A stretch of 64,000 bases of DNA from an uncultured Lachnospiraceae bacterium (GTDB lineage Bacteria > Bacillota > Clostridia > Lachnospirales > Lachnospiraceae): positions 1 through 64,000 of the forward strand of contig CAJURT010000018.1 in assembly GCA_910588875.1 (NCBI GenBank), given 5' to 3'. Shown here one piece after another: positions 52,445-61,160 of this stretch. Numbering within the stretch: position 1 is the first letter of the stretch; the number at the start of each line of letters is the position of its first letter. The notes below the pieces were generated by a model that was not told the DNA's origin, did not search any database, and was given only the letters and a program-made list of their open reading frames with translations. A program made the translations under genes and the position numbers.

Positions 52445-54019
52445 TCAGTTCCCGCTTTCCTCCAGAATCTCATAAATCCGCCCCATATCCAGAGACCTTC
52501 TCACCAGATCCGCCAGCTTATCGTACTGCCGTTCTTTATAAGAAAACACATCCTCTGCTTTCTTTTGCCCCAGGGGGATCCCTTTCTTCCTGGCAAGGTT
52601 TTGCACAAGGCGCCCCGTCAGTTCCTCATTGTCAAAGAGGCCATGGAGATAGCTTCCGAACACCTGTCCGTCCCACCGCTCCATCCCGCCGCAGCGGCCA
52701 TCCTCCAGGCGGATCACCGTCCGGCCGGAAGGCTCCCCTGCCGAAACAAAAGTTCCTTCTCCTGTTTTTATGGTATCCCCCATATGGATCTCATAGCCGC
52801 AAACCTCATAACCGGAAAAGGATTCCCCCCGGCCTTCCCCAAACATCCTGCTCTCCCCCGACATGCTTCCCCTGATCTGCCTCCGCATCTTTTGGACAGC
52901 AAAAACCGTCTCTGTCTGCAAAAGTCCCATACCGCGCACACATTCCCCCGGAAGGCCTTCCACTCCCCACGGGTCCCGCAGCCACTCCCCCAGCATCTGG
53001 TAACCTCCACAGATCCCGATCACAAAAACCCCGGCTTCTGCCAGCTGCAAAACAGCCTCCTCCAGGCCGCGTTCCCGCAGCCAGGCCAGGTCGGCCATTG
53101 TGTTTTTCGTCCCGGGCAGAATTACCAGATCCGGTTTTCCCAGCCGCCCAACCTGCTCCACATAACGGACCCCCACATCCGGCCATCTCTCCAGCACGTT
53201 AAAATCCGTAAAATTTGAGATATGAGGCAATCGGATAATTGCTATATCCAACCGGGAATCAAAATCCCTCCCCTCCCTGCCCGTGGGGGCCTTAAGCCGC
53301 TTTGACAAGCTGTCCTCATCATCCAAATCGATCTCCTCCATAGGGATCACCCCCACCACCGGAATCCCCAGCCGCTCTTCCATCATCCGAAGCCCCGGCT
53401 CCAGAAGTTTTTTGTCCCCGCGGAATTTATTGATCACCAGGCCTTTCACCCGGGCACGTTCCTCAGGCTCCAAAAGCATTACCGTCCCATACAGGGAAGC
53501 AAACACACCGCCCCGGTCGATGTCCCCCACCAGCAGCACCGGTGCATCGGCCAGCCGTGCCATCCCCATATTCACGATATCATTCTCCCGCAGGTTAATC
53601 TCCGCCGGGCTCCCCGCCCCTTCCAGCACAATCACCTCATACTGCTCCTCCAGCCGCGCAAAGGCCCGCCTGACCACCGGGATCAGTTCCGGCTTGCGCC
53701 GGTAATAATCCATAGCCTTCCAATTCCCCATCACCTCACCGTTTACAATCACCTGGCTTCCCATCTGGCTGGTGGGCTTAAGGAGGATCGGGTTCATCTC
53801 CACCACGGGGCAGACCCCGGCCGCCTCCGCCTGCATTGCCTGGGCGCGGCCAATCTCCAGCCCATCCTCCGTAACAAAAGAATTCAGTGCCATATTCTGA
53901 GACTTAAAAGGCGCCGTCCGATAGCCGTCCTGCCAAAAAACCCGGCACAGCCCCGCCACCAAAAAACTCTTCCCTGCATCCGACATGGTTCCCTGAACCA
54001 TAATCTTCCTGGCCACCAC
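52445..54019 (-). CDS. cbiP: Cobyric acid synthase (CobQ/CbiP)
   Basis: 524 residues. ATP-dependent amidotransferase that adds four amides to adenosyl-cobyrinate a,c-diamide. An N-terminal dethiobiotin-synthetase-like domain (KIMVQGTMSDAGKSFLVAGL, APFKSQNMALNSFVTEDG, PILLKPTSQMGSQVIVNG) is followed by a class I glutaminase domain with VFVIGICGGYQMLGEWL (catalytic Cys) near 335 and a late GSYLHGLF near 457. It starts with tandem GTG codons behind AAAGGAG. Located between cbiF/cobM and cbiC. Confidence 0.96.
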   Translation of the reverse strand: MVARKIMVQGTMSDAGKSFLVAGLCRVFWQDGYRTAPFKSQNMALNSFVTEDGLEIGRAQAMQAEAAGVCPVVEMNPILLKPTSQMGSQVIVNGEVMGNWKAMDYYRRKPELIPVVRRAFARLEEQYEVIVLEGAGSPAEINLRENDIVNMGMARLADAPVLLVGDIDRGGVFASLYGTVMLLEPEERARVKGLVINKFRGDKKLLEPGLRMMEERLGIPVVGVIPMEEIDLDDEDSLSKRLKAPTGREGRDFDSRLDIAIIRLPHISNFTDFNVLERWPDVGVRYVEQVGRLGKPDLVILPGTKNTMADLAWLRERGLEEAVLQLAEAGVFVIGICGGYQMLGEWLRDPWGVEGLPGECVRGMGLLQTETVFAVQKMRRQIRGSMSGESRMFGEGRGESFSGYEVCGYEIHMGDTIKTGEGTFVSAGEPSGRTVIRLEDGRCGGMERWDGQVFGSYLHGLFDNEELTGRLVQNLARKKGIPLGQKKAEDVFSYKERQYDKLADLVRRSLDMGRIYEILEESGN

Positions 54020-54031
54020 CCGCTCTCCTTT

Positions 54032-54784
54032 CTATTTCGCCTTCCGGTACCCATGGCTGAAATTCTCATCATATAGCCTGGACAGTTCGAAGGAATCCCC
54101 CAGAAACCTTCCCACCATCACCAATGCCGTTTTTCGGATCCCCGCTGCATTCACCTTTATGGCCAAATCCGCCAACGTCCCCCGGACAATCCTTTCCTCC
54201 TCCCAGGAGGCCTTATATACCACTGCAGCCGGAGTGTCCGCATCGTACCCGCCCTCCTGCAGCTGTCTGCACAGCTTTTCAATCTGATCCACGCTGAGGA
54301 AGATGACCATGGTTGCCTGATGGCCTGCCAGTTCCAGAATCCCTTCCCCCTCAGGCATAGGCGTGCGTCCCTCCATCCGGGTCAGGATCACCGTCTGGCT
54401 GACGCCTGGCAAGGTATATTCCCGCTTCACTGCCGCCGCTGCCGCCAGGAAGGAACTGACCCCGGGGACTACCTCATAATCAATCCCCAGCCGCTCAAGT
54501 TTTGCCATCTGCTCCCGGACGGCCCCATAAAGGGATGGGTCTCCCGTATGGACACGTGCCACTGCCTTTCCTTCCCTGGCTCCCTTTTCCATCACCTCAA
54601 TCACCTCCGGCAAGGTCATGGACGCGCTGTTATAGATGGAGGCCTCCGGCTTTGCCCCCTCCAGGACCCGGGGATTTACCAGGGAGCCCGCATAGATGAT
54701 AATATCTGCCTCCCCGATCAGCCGTCTTCCCTTTACCGTGATCAGTTCCGGATCCCCCGGGCCTGCTCCTATAAAATATACCAT
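54032..54784 (-). CDS. cbiF: Precorrin-4 / cobalt-precorrin-4 C11-methyltransferase
   Basis: 250-residue SAM-dependent methyltransferase of the tetrapyrrole methylase fold. Family marks: VYFIGAGPGDPELITVKG at the start, IIIYAGSLVNPRVL near 28, VARVHTGDPSLYGAVREQM near 74, YEVVPGVSSFLAAAAAVKREY near 103 and LSVDQIEKLCRQL near 162. Named CobM in the aerobic pathway; the CbiK chelatase in the same operon supports the anaerobic (cbiF) name. GGAGGG precedes the ATG. Confidence 0.95.
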   Translation of the reverse strand: MVYFIGAGPGDPELITVKGRRLIGEADIIIYAGSLVNPRVLEGAKPEASIYNSASMTLPEVIEVMEKGAREGKAVARVHTGDPSLYGAVREQMAKLERLGIDYEVVPGVSSFLAAAAAVKREYTLPGVSQTVILTRMEGRTPMPEGEGILELAGHQATMVIFLSVDQIEKLCRQLQEGGYDADTPAAVVYKASWEEERIVRGTLADLAIKVNAAGIRKTALVMVGRFLGDSFELSRLYDENFSHGYRKAK

Positions 54785-54853
54785 GCCGTTCTATCCCTCC
54801 TTGGTCAGATTTTTATCCGCATCCGCCCCCGCGCCTGCCGTTTTTCCTGCCTG

Positions 54854-55930
54854 TCACTGGAATTTTTCATAGGCATGAATCCGGATATCCGCAAAGGTAC
54901 TGTTCTGCCGGTATACCGCCTCCGCCATATCCAGCATGGGAAACAGCAAAACTGCCCCTGTTCCCTCCCCCAGTGCCAGGCGCCCATGGATGGGGGCTTC
55001 CAGCCCCAACCGCTTTAGGGCCAGTTCGCAGGCAGGCTCCTTCCCCACATGGGAAGGCAGCAGATAATCCGTCACTGCCGGACAGAGTTTTTGCGCCGCC
55101 AGAGCCGCTGCCATTGAGATCATCCCGTCCAACACTACCGGAATCCGATAGATTGCCCCGCCCAGCATCAGCCCGCACATCCCGGCAATGTCAAAACCGC
55201 CAAGGGCAGCCAGCACCATAACCGGGTTCTCCGGATCCGGGTTATGCAGGCGGATTGCCTCCCTAATCACCTGGATCTTTTTTTGCAGTCCCCCGTCGGA
55301 AAGGCCGGCTCCCCGGCCGGTCACATTCTCCACCTTTTCCCCCAGCATCACACTGGCCACAGCGCTTCCGGTAGTCGTGTTTCCGATCCCCATCTCTCCC
55401 ACTGCCAGGATGTCATACCCGGCATCCTTCATCCCTGAGGCAATACGGATCCCCTCATGGACTGCCGCCAGCGCCTCCTCGGCAGACATGGCCGGTTCCC
55501 GGCGCAGATTGGCCGTTCCCGGCCCAATCTTACAGTTCTCAACCCCCGGCTCTGAGATCTCCCCGGCCACGCCGATATCTACGGGCAGCACATCCGCCCC
55601 GGCTACCAAAGCCATCCGGTTGACACTGGCAATCCCCTTCGCCAAATTCCCCGTCACCACCGCCGTCACGCTGCTGTCAGTCTGGGTTACCCCTTCTTCC
55701 ACCACTCCGTTATCCGCACAAAAAACCACCACGCCCTTCCTGTCCAGGCAAACCTCTTCCCTTCTCTGGATCCCGGCGATTTTCGTGACCATCTCCTCCA
55801 ACAGCCCTAATCCGCCAATGGGCTTTGCAATCCCATCCCAACGGCGGCGGCTCCTCTCCATTATGTCCGTATCCCCCGGACGCACATTTTTACAAAGGCA
55901 TTCCAGCTGCTGCCGGTAATATTGTTCCAT
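54854..55930 (-). CDS. cobT: Nicotinate-nucleotide-dimethylbenzimidazole phosphoribosyltransferase
   Basis: 358 residues. It makes alpha-ribazole phosphate from a lower-ligand base and nicotinate mononucleotide. Seen: RRRWDGIAKPIGGLGLLEEM near 27, VVVFCADNGVVEEGVTQTDSS near 65, GIGNTTTGSAVASVMLGEKV near 175, LAALGGFDIAGMCGLMLG near 240 and the catalytic glutamate in LALGEGTGAVLLFPMLDMA near 320. GAGGAAG precedes the ATG. It lies seven bases after cbiH/cobJ and 70 before cbiF. Confidence 0.96.
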   Translation of the reverse strand: MEQYYRQQLECLCKNVRPGDTDIMERSRRRWDGIAKPIGGLGLLEEMVTKIAGIQRREEVCLDRKGVVVFCADNGVVEEGVTQTDSSVTAVVTGNLAKGIASVNRMALVAGADVLPVDIGVAGEISEPGVENCKIGPGTANLRREPAMSAEEALAAVHEGIRIASGMKDAGYDILAVGEMGIGNTTTGSAVASVMLGEKVENVTGRGAGLSDGGLQKKIQVIREAIRLHNPDPENPVMVLAALGGFDIAGMCGLMLGGAIYRIPVVLDGMISMAAALAAQKLCPAVTDYLLPSHVGKEPACELALKRLGLEAPIHGRLALGEGTGAVLLFPMLDMAEAVYRQNSTFADIRIHAYEKFQ

Positions 55931-55936
55931 CTTCCT

Positions 55937-56683
55937 CTATCCCTCCTGTTGTTCTGAAAGATGGTATCCCCGGGGGGTCACCATCTTTTCCCCCATCCTT
56001 TTTGTCTGGGAATTCCCGATAAACACAGTGGTAAACATATCCACATGCCGTTCCCGCAATTCCTTCAGGGTCAAAATTTCACATCTTTCCCCCTCCCTGC
56101 CAATCCGGCATGCCAGGCCGCAAACCCTCTCCCCCTCCATCTCCTCCAGCAGGATGTCACAAGCCCGCCTCAAATAATCCCCCCGTTTTCTGCTGGAGGG
56201 ATTATAGATGCAGATGGAAAAATCTGCCGCCGCTCCGTAGCGGAGCCGCTTCTCAATCTTCTCCCAGGGTGTCAAAAGGTCACTCAGGCTGACCACCACA
56301 AAGTCATGCACAAGAGGTGCGCCAAGAAGGGCGCCTCCTGCCAGTGCCGCCGTCACCCCGGGTATTGCCCTTACCTGGCAGTCCGGATAATCCCCTTCCA
56401 GTTCCATCATCAGGCCTGCCATCCCATAGACGCCCGCATCCCCGCTGCAGGCCATAGCCACCTTCCTTCCCTTCCTGGCTTCCTCAAACACCATGCGGCA
56501 CCGTTTCTCTTCCTGGCGCATGGGGGTTTCCAGGTACTCCTTGTCCGGCAGGATCTCTTTTAACAATTCCACATAGACTGTATATCCCACAATCACATCA
56601 CATTCCTCCAGCGCCTGCCTCGCCTGCAATGTCATTTGGCTCTCCCCTCCCGGGCCGATGCCCACCACATAAATCAGGTTCAT
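55937..56683 (-). CDS. cbiH: Precorrin-3B / cobalt-factor III C17-methyltransferase
   Basis: 248 residues with the tetrapyrrole methylase fold: IYVVGIGPGGESQMTLQARQ, CDVIVGYTVYVELLKEIL, KVAMACSGDAGVYGMAGLMME near 84, VRAIPGVTAALAGGALLGAPL near 113 and FSICIYNPSSRKRGDYL near 162. It methylates C17 and contracts the ring. The ATG at 56683 overlaps the cbiK stop (ATGA) and has GGAGGTAGGG upstream; the frame is open further to 56764 inside cbiK. Also called CobJ. Confidence 0.95.
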   Translation of the reverse strand: MNLIYVVGIGPGGESQMTLQARQALEECDVIVGYTVYVELLKEILPDKEYLETPMRQEEKRCRMVFEEARKGRKVAMACSGDAGVYGMAGLMMELEGDYPDCQVRAIPGVTAALAGGALLGAPLVHDFVVVSLSDLLTPWEKIEKRLRYGAAADFSICIYNPSSRKRGDYLRRACDILLEEMEGERVCGLACRIGREGERCEILTLKELRERHVDMFTTVFIGNSQTKRMGEKMVTPRGYHLSEQQEG

Positions 56684-57495
56684 ATCCCTACCTCCGCCTC
56701 TTTTGCATGCCGGATGTAAATCTGCCGGATCCCATCGTATTCCCCCAAGCCCTTCATCACACACTCCACCTGGCAGCCCCTCCGCAGAAAACGGGATTTC
56801 CAGGAGTCCTCACCATCCCCTGCCATGTCCCTGCAGGCATGTTCCCCTGCCACCATCAAAAAGGGAGCCAGAACCACCCGCCCGGGCTTTCTCTGCCTCA
56901 CCAGACCCTCCATGGCCTCAAGGGTGGGGGATGCTTCCGCCGTCCCCACCAGATAATCCTCAAACCCCTGCCTCAAAAACTCCTCCTGCAGCCTCCCATA
57001 GGACAAATTCGCCGCATGTTCCGTGCCATGCCCCATCAAAACCAGAACCGTCCCCGGGCCACGGTACCCTTCCAGTTCCCGCCCCAGAACCTGCACCACT
57101 TCCCGGTAATCCCGGTCCCCTGACAGCAAAGGCTCCCCCCACACCAGACTGTCAAAATCCCTCCGGTAACTCTCAAGCACTCCCTTCATCCGGTCATACT
57201 CAAACCCGGGAATCACATGTGTCGTCTGCGCCAGCACCCTCCGGTACCCATCCCCTAAAAGACGCTCCAGAGCCTCCTTTACGCTGTCCACCGCAATCCC
57301 GTCCCGTTCCTTTAATATCCGCACAATCGTGGGGCTGGTATAAGCCCGGCAAAACTCATAGCCTGCAAATTTCTTTTGCAGGCTGCGTTCCATCACATCC
57401 AAAGTCTTCTCTCTCGTCCCACGGTGGCTGGTCCCAAAACTAATCACCAAAAGCGCCCGCTTATCCCGGCACCCCCCGTCCTCTTCCCGCACCAT
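56680..57495 (-). CDS. cbiK: Anaerobic sirohydrochlorin cobaltochelatase
   Basis: 271 residues. Inserts Co(II) into sirohydrochlorin (factor II), the entry step of anaerobic cobalamin synthesis. Seen: LLVISFGTSHRGTREKTLD at the start, LAQTTHVIPGFEYDRMKG near 107, the metal histidine in VLVLMGHGTEHAANLSYG near 155 and LAPFLMVAGEHACRDMAGD near 215. This is the CbiK, not the shorter CbiX, form. First gene of the operon; no cobalamin riboswitch is recognisable in the region upstream, which holds two palindromic elements. Confidence 0.93.
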   Translation of the reverse strand: MVREEDGGCRDKRALLVISFGTSHRGTREKTLDVMERSLQKKFAGYEFCRAYTSPTIVRILKERDGIAVDSVKEALERLLGDGYRRVLAQTTHVIPGFEYDRMKGVLESYRRDFDSLVWGEPLLSGDRDYREVVQVLGRELEGYRGPGTVLVLMGHGTEHAANLSYGRLQEEFLRQGFEDYLVGTAEASPTLEAMEGLVRQRKPGRVVLAPFLMVAGEHACRDMAGDGEDSWKSRFLRRGCQVECVMKGLGEYDGIRQIYIRHAKEAEVGI

Positions 57496-57539
57496 TCCTC
57501 TGCCCCCTTTTTCTCTGCCATGCAGTTATTTAATTATAA

Positions 57540-57782
57540 GGTACGCCATGGAGGGCGCAGGGAATGGGGCGGCAGTCCGGGATGTTCTCCCGTTTCGGGA
57601 TTAAGAATCCCTAACCTTTCCAAATTTTGCTAAAAGCGAAACGAAAATTCCCAAACTCGCTGCGCTCAGACAGTGTGCATTTTCGTTTCAACGCAAAATC
57701 CGGAAATGAAAGGGCTTCTAAATCCCTGCAAAAGTCAAACATCCCGGACTGCCATCCCATTCCCTGCGCCCTCCATGGCTGG
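57540..57782. repeat. Long palindromic element, copy 2 (inverted)
   Basis: 243 bp in the opposite orientation to copies 1 and 3. Outer arms at about 57546-57590 and 57740-57778 pair well (a few mismatches) but have no similarity to the arms of the other copies. The core (57595-57735) matches the other two, with CTCGCTGCGCTCAGACAG at 57655-57672. Ends are GGTACGCC (57540-57547) and a GGCTGG end (57777-57782). It lies 45 bases upstream of cbiK. Confidence 0.8.
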
Positions 57783-57915
57783 TTATATCTTGCCTTAATT
57801 AAATCATTTAGTGTCAGATCCCAAACATCCTTTACCATATGGGATAAAGATTCCGCCCCCCACCTGATTAAAATCCAAAACTTACCTATCAGTTATATTA
57901 CGCACAGCCAACAAA
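57783..57915. other. Spacer between palindromic copies 2 and 3
   Basis: About 130 bases of AT-rich sequence with no gene. It may hold the promoter of the cbiK operon, but no clear pair of hexamers was found and no B12 box. Confidence 0.3.
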
Positions 57916-58195
57916 CAGCCTTGGGGAGCGTTAAGGGCGGGGGCGGCTTGGGGAGGGGGAGGGCAGTGACGGTTTGTTTTGCATTTGCAGGGATTTTAGG
58001 AGTTCTTAAGCTTCTGGAGTTTGCGTTGAAACGAAAATGCATACTGTCTGAGCGCAGCGAGTTTATGCATTTTCGTTTCGCATTTAGCAAAATCCAGAAG
58101 TTTTAGAACTCCTTAAATCCCGAAACGCAAAACAAACCATCACTGCCCTCCCCTCCCCAAGCCGCCCCCGCCCTTAACGCTCCCCAAGGCGTACC
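57916..58195. repeat. Long palindromic element, copy 3
   Basis: 280 bp. Outer arms 57919-57988 and 58124-58189 are complementary along almost 70 bases and again unlike those of copies 1 and 2. The core (57986-58125) is closest to copy 1. Ends are CAGCC (57916-57920) and GGCGTACC (58188-58195). It lies 12 bases after the stop of the ECF gene at 58207. Confidence 0.85.
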
Positions 58196-58206
58196 CCCCC
58201 CCCTCA

Positions 58207-58803
58207 TCAAATGCGGAAAAACATCCCCGATTTTTTGAGTACCGGGCGCACAGCCATGTACACCACAACCACCACAATGGTACCGGCCACCGCATTCACA
58301 AAGGTCACGCCGGCAGCCCAGGTGGACATGATTTTTGCTGCATCCGATTGTATTCCCAGGACAAAATTCTTATAAAAATATCCCACAATCGGATCCATGA
58401 CCACATTGAAGCCCAGGCCGGCCACCGACGCAGCCAATGTCCATTTGAATACGTACCTGGCGTCATGGTCTTCCGTGATATGTGCGATCCTGTGGGCCAC
58501 AAACCCGGCAATCAGGCCAATGCAAAACTTAAGGACAAATGTCTTTGGCGCACTGGTAATATATACGGGATCCAGCAGGTCTGCAATGGTCATGCCCAAA
58601 GAACCTGCCAGGCCGCCGTATCCGCCTCCTAAAAGCAGGGCAGCCAGCACACAGAATGCATTGCCGATGTGCAGCGCCACATAATCCCCCCCAAAGGTAG
58701 GGATCGGTATCTTCAAAAATGTAAACGCCACATAGCACAGGGCTGTCATCAAAGCCGTCAGGGCTATCTTATATACCTTATCCTTTTTGTAGTTCTCCAT
58801 CAT
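58207..58803 (-). CDS. ECF transporter S component
   Basis: 198-residue membrane protein with about six hydrophobic segments. It has the S-component features of energy-coupling-factor vitamin transporters: IALTALMTALCYVAFTFLK at the N-terminus, GDYVALHIGNAFCVLAALLLG near 42 and YGGLAGSLGMTIADLLDP near 62, followed by FVLKFCIGLIAGF. It captures a small vitamin or metal complex; which one cannot be read. The adjacent thiamine pyrophosphokinase suggests a thiamine-type ligand and the cobalamin genes a B12-type one; neither is proven. Tandem ATGs follow AAGGAGG. Confidence 0.8.
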   Translation of the reverse strand: MMENYKKDKVYKIALTALMTALCYVAFTFLKIPIPTFGGDYVALHIGNAFCVLAALLLGGGYGGLAGSLGMTIADLLDPVYITSAPKTFVLKFCIGLIAGFVAHRIAHITEDHDARYVFKWTLAASVAGLGFNVVMDPIVGYFYKNFVLGIQSDAAKIMSTWAAGVTFVNAVAGTIVVVVVYMAVRPVLKKSGMFFRI

Positions 58804-58947
58804 CAGATCCTCCTTATGCTGTTTTCTGTATTGTTTCCCATCATAGCATACAGGATCCGTATGATAAATAACCAGTTCCTTTCTTTTTGACCATGCCAGT
58901 TATGGACGGCAGAAGGCCAGCCGGCAGTTTCCTCCCCTATCTGGCCA

Positions 58948-59604
58948 TCAGTCCTTTGATTCCACACAGACCAGCACCCCGTCCTCAAATTCTATGAATG
59001 CCTGGTCTTCCGACAGTTCATTGCTGATGCAAAGCCCGGCCTCCTCCCCCCGGCAGATATCCTTCCGGTACAAAGGGTATTTAAAGCCCTTCAGGGTAAT
59101 CCCAGTGACAGTTTCTGTATAAGGCAAGAAGGAGACATAATCCCCCCACAGCTGATTCCGGTAAAAAGTTCTTCCCTTATCCAGCAGGAAGACCTTGTTC
59201 TGGGCATCCAGAATCCAGGCCTCCACCCCTCTTTGGAGGCAGGCGAACAGCACATGGATATTCCCCAGGGTATGGTCAAGCCGTCCGCCTGTGGCGCCCA
59301 GAAACACGATACGCCCGCACCCCAGGGTCAGGGCACGGCTGCGGGCCAGTTCTGTGTCCGTCTCATTTTTTTCTGGCTTGTGCTGTTCCCACACAATATG
59401 GGGGATTTTCCGGAAACCCTCCAGCACGGACGCCTTTACGGTATCAAAATCCCCTACCACATAATCTGGCACCAGCCCCAGGGCATCTGCTGCCTCCAAC
59501 CCGGCATCCACCGCAATCACCCTGTCAAAGCACTCTTCCTGCAAAAAGGACCGGGCAAAAGCAAGATCCAACTTGCCGCCAGTCACAACCAAACACTTTT
59601 TCAT
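58948..59604 (-). CDS. thiN: Thiamine diphosphokinase
   Basis: 218 residues. Transfers pyrophosphate from ATP to thiamine to give thiamine diphosphate. Seen: VIAVDAGLEAADALGLVPDYVVGDFDTV near 29-56, the acidic cluster KNETDTELARSRALTLGCGRI near 80, GATGGRLDHTLGNIHVLF near 103 and the C-terminal GLCISNELSEDQAFIEFEDGVLV. The ATG overlaps the rpe stop by four bases, with GAGGAG upstream. Last gene of the prpC-prkC-rsgA-rpe-thiN operon. Confidence 0.95.
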   Translation of the reverse strand: MKKCLVVTGGKLDLAFARSFLQEECFDRVIAVDAGLEAADALGLVPDYVVGDFDTVKASVLEGFRKIPHIVWEQHKPEKNETDTELARSRALTLGCGRIVFLGATGGRLDHTLGNIHVLFACLQRGVEAWILDAQNKVFLLDKGRTFYRNQLWGDYVSFLPYTETVTGITLKGFKYPLYRKDICRGEEAGLCISNELSEDQAFIEFEDGVLVCVESKD

Positions 59605-60266
59605 CCCGAAAACTCCTCAAACAGCCTGATAAATGCCTGCGCATTCTCTGTGATGTCCCCACCAAACACCGCCGAACCGGCCACCAGGATATTGGCTCCT
59701 GCCTCCAGCACCTGTCTGGCATTGTCCAGGGTCACCCCTCCGTCCACCTCGATATCTGTGTCTAATCCCAGGCTGTCCAGGCGGCAGCGCAGCTGCCTCA
59801 CCTTTTCCAAGGTATACGGAATCAGCTTTTGGCCGCCAAATCCGGGGTTGACCGTCATGACGAGTACCATGTCAACTTGCTCCAATATACAATCCAGGAC
59901 GGAAACCGGGGTTGACGGATTGAGGGCCACCCCCACTTTCATCCCCAACTCCCTGATCTGCCTGACCGTGCGGTCTAAGTGGCGGCATGCCTCCTGGTGG
60001 ACACACAGCAGATCCGCCCCCGCATCCCTCATGGCCTCGGCATAGCGTCCAGGCTCCTCCACCATCATATGCACGTCAAACACTTTATCCGTATAAGGAC
60101 GGATACTCCGTATTACCGGCATCCCGAAAGAAATGCTGGGCACAAACATCCCGTCCATCACATCGATATGGATATATTCTGCCCCGGCTAAGGCCGCCTG
60201 CCCCACCGCCTTCCCCAAATGGGCAAAATCTGCCGCCAATATTGACGGCGCCAATATCATTCCCAT
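59601..60266 (-). CDS. rpe: Ribulose-phosphate 3-epimerase
   Basis: 221-residue TIM barrel that interconverts ribulose-5-phosphate and xylulose-5-phosphate. Seen: APSILAADFAHLGKAVGQA, EYIHIDVMDGMFVPSISFG with the catalytic aspartate and metal ligands near 32-45, FDVHMMVEEPGRYAEAM near 64, VLVMTVNPGFGGQKLIPYTL near 135 and IEVDGGVTLDNARQVLEAGA near 172. AAAGGAG lies nine bases upstream. One base separates it from rsgA. Confidence 0.97.
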   Translation of the reverse strand: MGMILAPSILAADFAHLGKAVGQAALAGAEYIHIDVMDGMFVPSISFGMPVIRSIRPYTDKVFDVHMMVEEPGRYAEAMRDAGADLLCVHQEACRHLDRTVRQIRELGMKVGVALNPSTPVSVLDCILEQVDMVLVMTVNPGFGGQKLIPYTLEKVRQLRCRLDSLGLDTDIEVDGGVTLDNARQVLEAGANILVAGSAVFGGDITENAQAFIRLFEEFSG

Positions 60267-60267
60267 G

Positions 60268-61149
60268 TCAATATCTCCTTTTTTCCTTCAGTTCCTGGTA
60301 AAGCAGCCGGTAATTATTGTACCGGCTCTGGCTGATCTGCCCCCGGCAGACTGCCTCCTTCACGCCGCAGGCCGTCTCCCCCACGTGCACACAGCCGTCC
60401 CCAAACCGGCATTCCCCGTGGTAACGGGAAAATTCCGGAAAATAATCCTTCAGCAGCCTCGCCTCCACCCCCTCCAAATACAGGGAACTGAATCCCGGCG
60501 TATCCATCAGGTAGGTATCCTCCTCCACGCAAAACAGTTCCGCATGGCGGGTTGTATGCTTTCCCCTCCGTATCTTCCGGCTCACCTCCCCGGTCTCCAT
60601 CCCCGCCTTTGGCTGCAAAAGGTTGGTCAGGGAAGACTTGCCCACGCCAGAGGGGCCTGCCAGGATCGTCGTCCGCCCGCGCAGCAGGCCGAGAAGTTCC
60701 TGGATCCCCTGCTGTTTATAGGCACTGGCAAAGTAAACCTTGCATCCGCTTTCCCGGTAAATTTCCAGGCAGGACTGCTGTTTCCCTTCCTCCCCCAGAT
60801 CCGTCTTGTTAAAGCAAATAGCCACCGGCACCTGCTGCATCTCCATCATCACCAGAAAACGGTCAAGAAGGTTAAAATTGGGCTCAGGCTCCGTGATGGC
60901 AAACACCACCAGGGCCTGGTCCACATTGGCGCTGGCCGGCCGGGCCAGCTGGTTTTTGCGGGGGAGAATCTCATCGATATTCCCTTCCTTGTCCGTCTCA
61001 TCCAGGATAGTGAACTCCACATTGTCCCCCACCAGCGGTTTGATCCCCTTCTTGCGGAATACCCCCTTTGCCTTGCAGGCATACACCTGCCCCTGTCTGT
61101 CATGGACATAATAAAACCCTGCAATTCCTTTAATGATCTTGCCTGTCAT
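60268..61149 (-). CDS. rsgA: Ribosome small-subunit-dependent GTPase RsgA
   Basis: 293 residues. An N-terminal OB fold (GKIIKGIAGFYYVH to VGDNVEFTIL) is followed by a circularly permuted GTPase: FNKTDLGEE (G4) near 115, TTILAGPSGVGKSSLTNLLQ (G1) near 160, GKHTTRHAELF (G2), MDTPGFSSLYL (G3), and a zinc-binding tail (CRFGDGCVHVGETACGVKEA). Acts in late 30S ribosome assembly. The ATG at 61149 has AGAGGG upstream; an ATG at 61161 overlaps the prkC stop (TGATG) and is an alternative. Confidence 0.96.
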   Translation of the reverse strand: MTGKIIKGIAGFYYVHDRQGQVYACKAKGVFRKKGIKPLVGDNVEFTILDETDKEGNIDEILPRKNQLARPASANVDQALVVFAITEPEPNFNLLDRFLVMMEMQQVPVAICFNKTDLGEEGKQQSCLEIYRESGCKVYFASAYKQQGIQELLGLLRGRTTILAGPSGVGKSSLTNLLQPKAGMETGEVSRKIRRGKHTTRHAELFCVEEDTYLMDTPGFSSLYLEGVEARLLKDYFPEFSRYHGECRFGDGCVHVGETACGVKEAVCRGQISQSRYNNYRLLYQELKEKRRY

Positions 61150-61160
61150 ACTCCCTCTCA

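Noticed and set aside
57496..58206. Cobalamin riboswitch upstream of cbiK
   Set aside because: Looked for the B12 box and surrounding conserved words on the minus strand and did not find them; only the palindromic elements and AT-rich spacer are visible.
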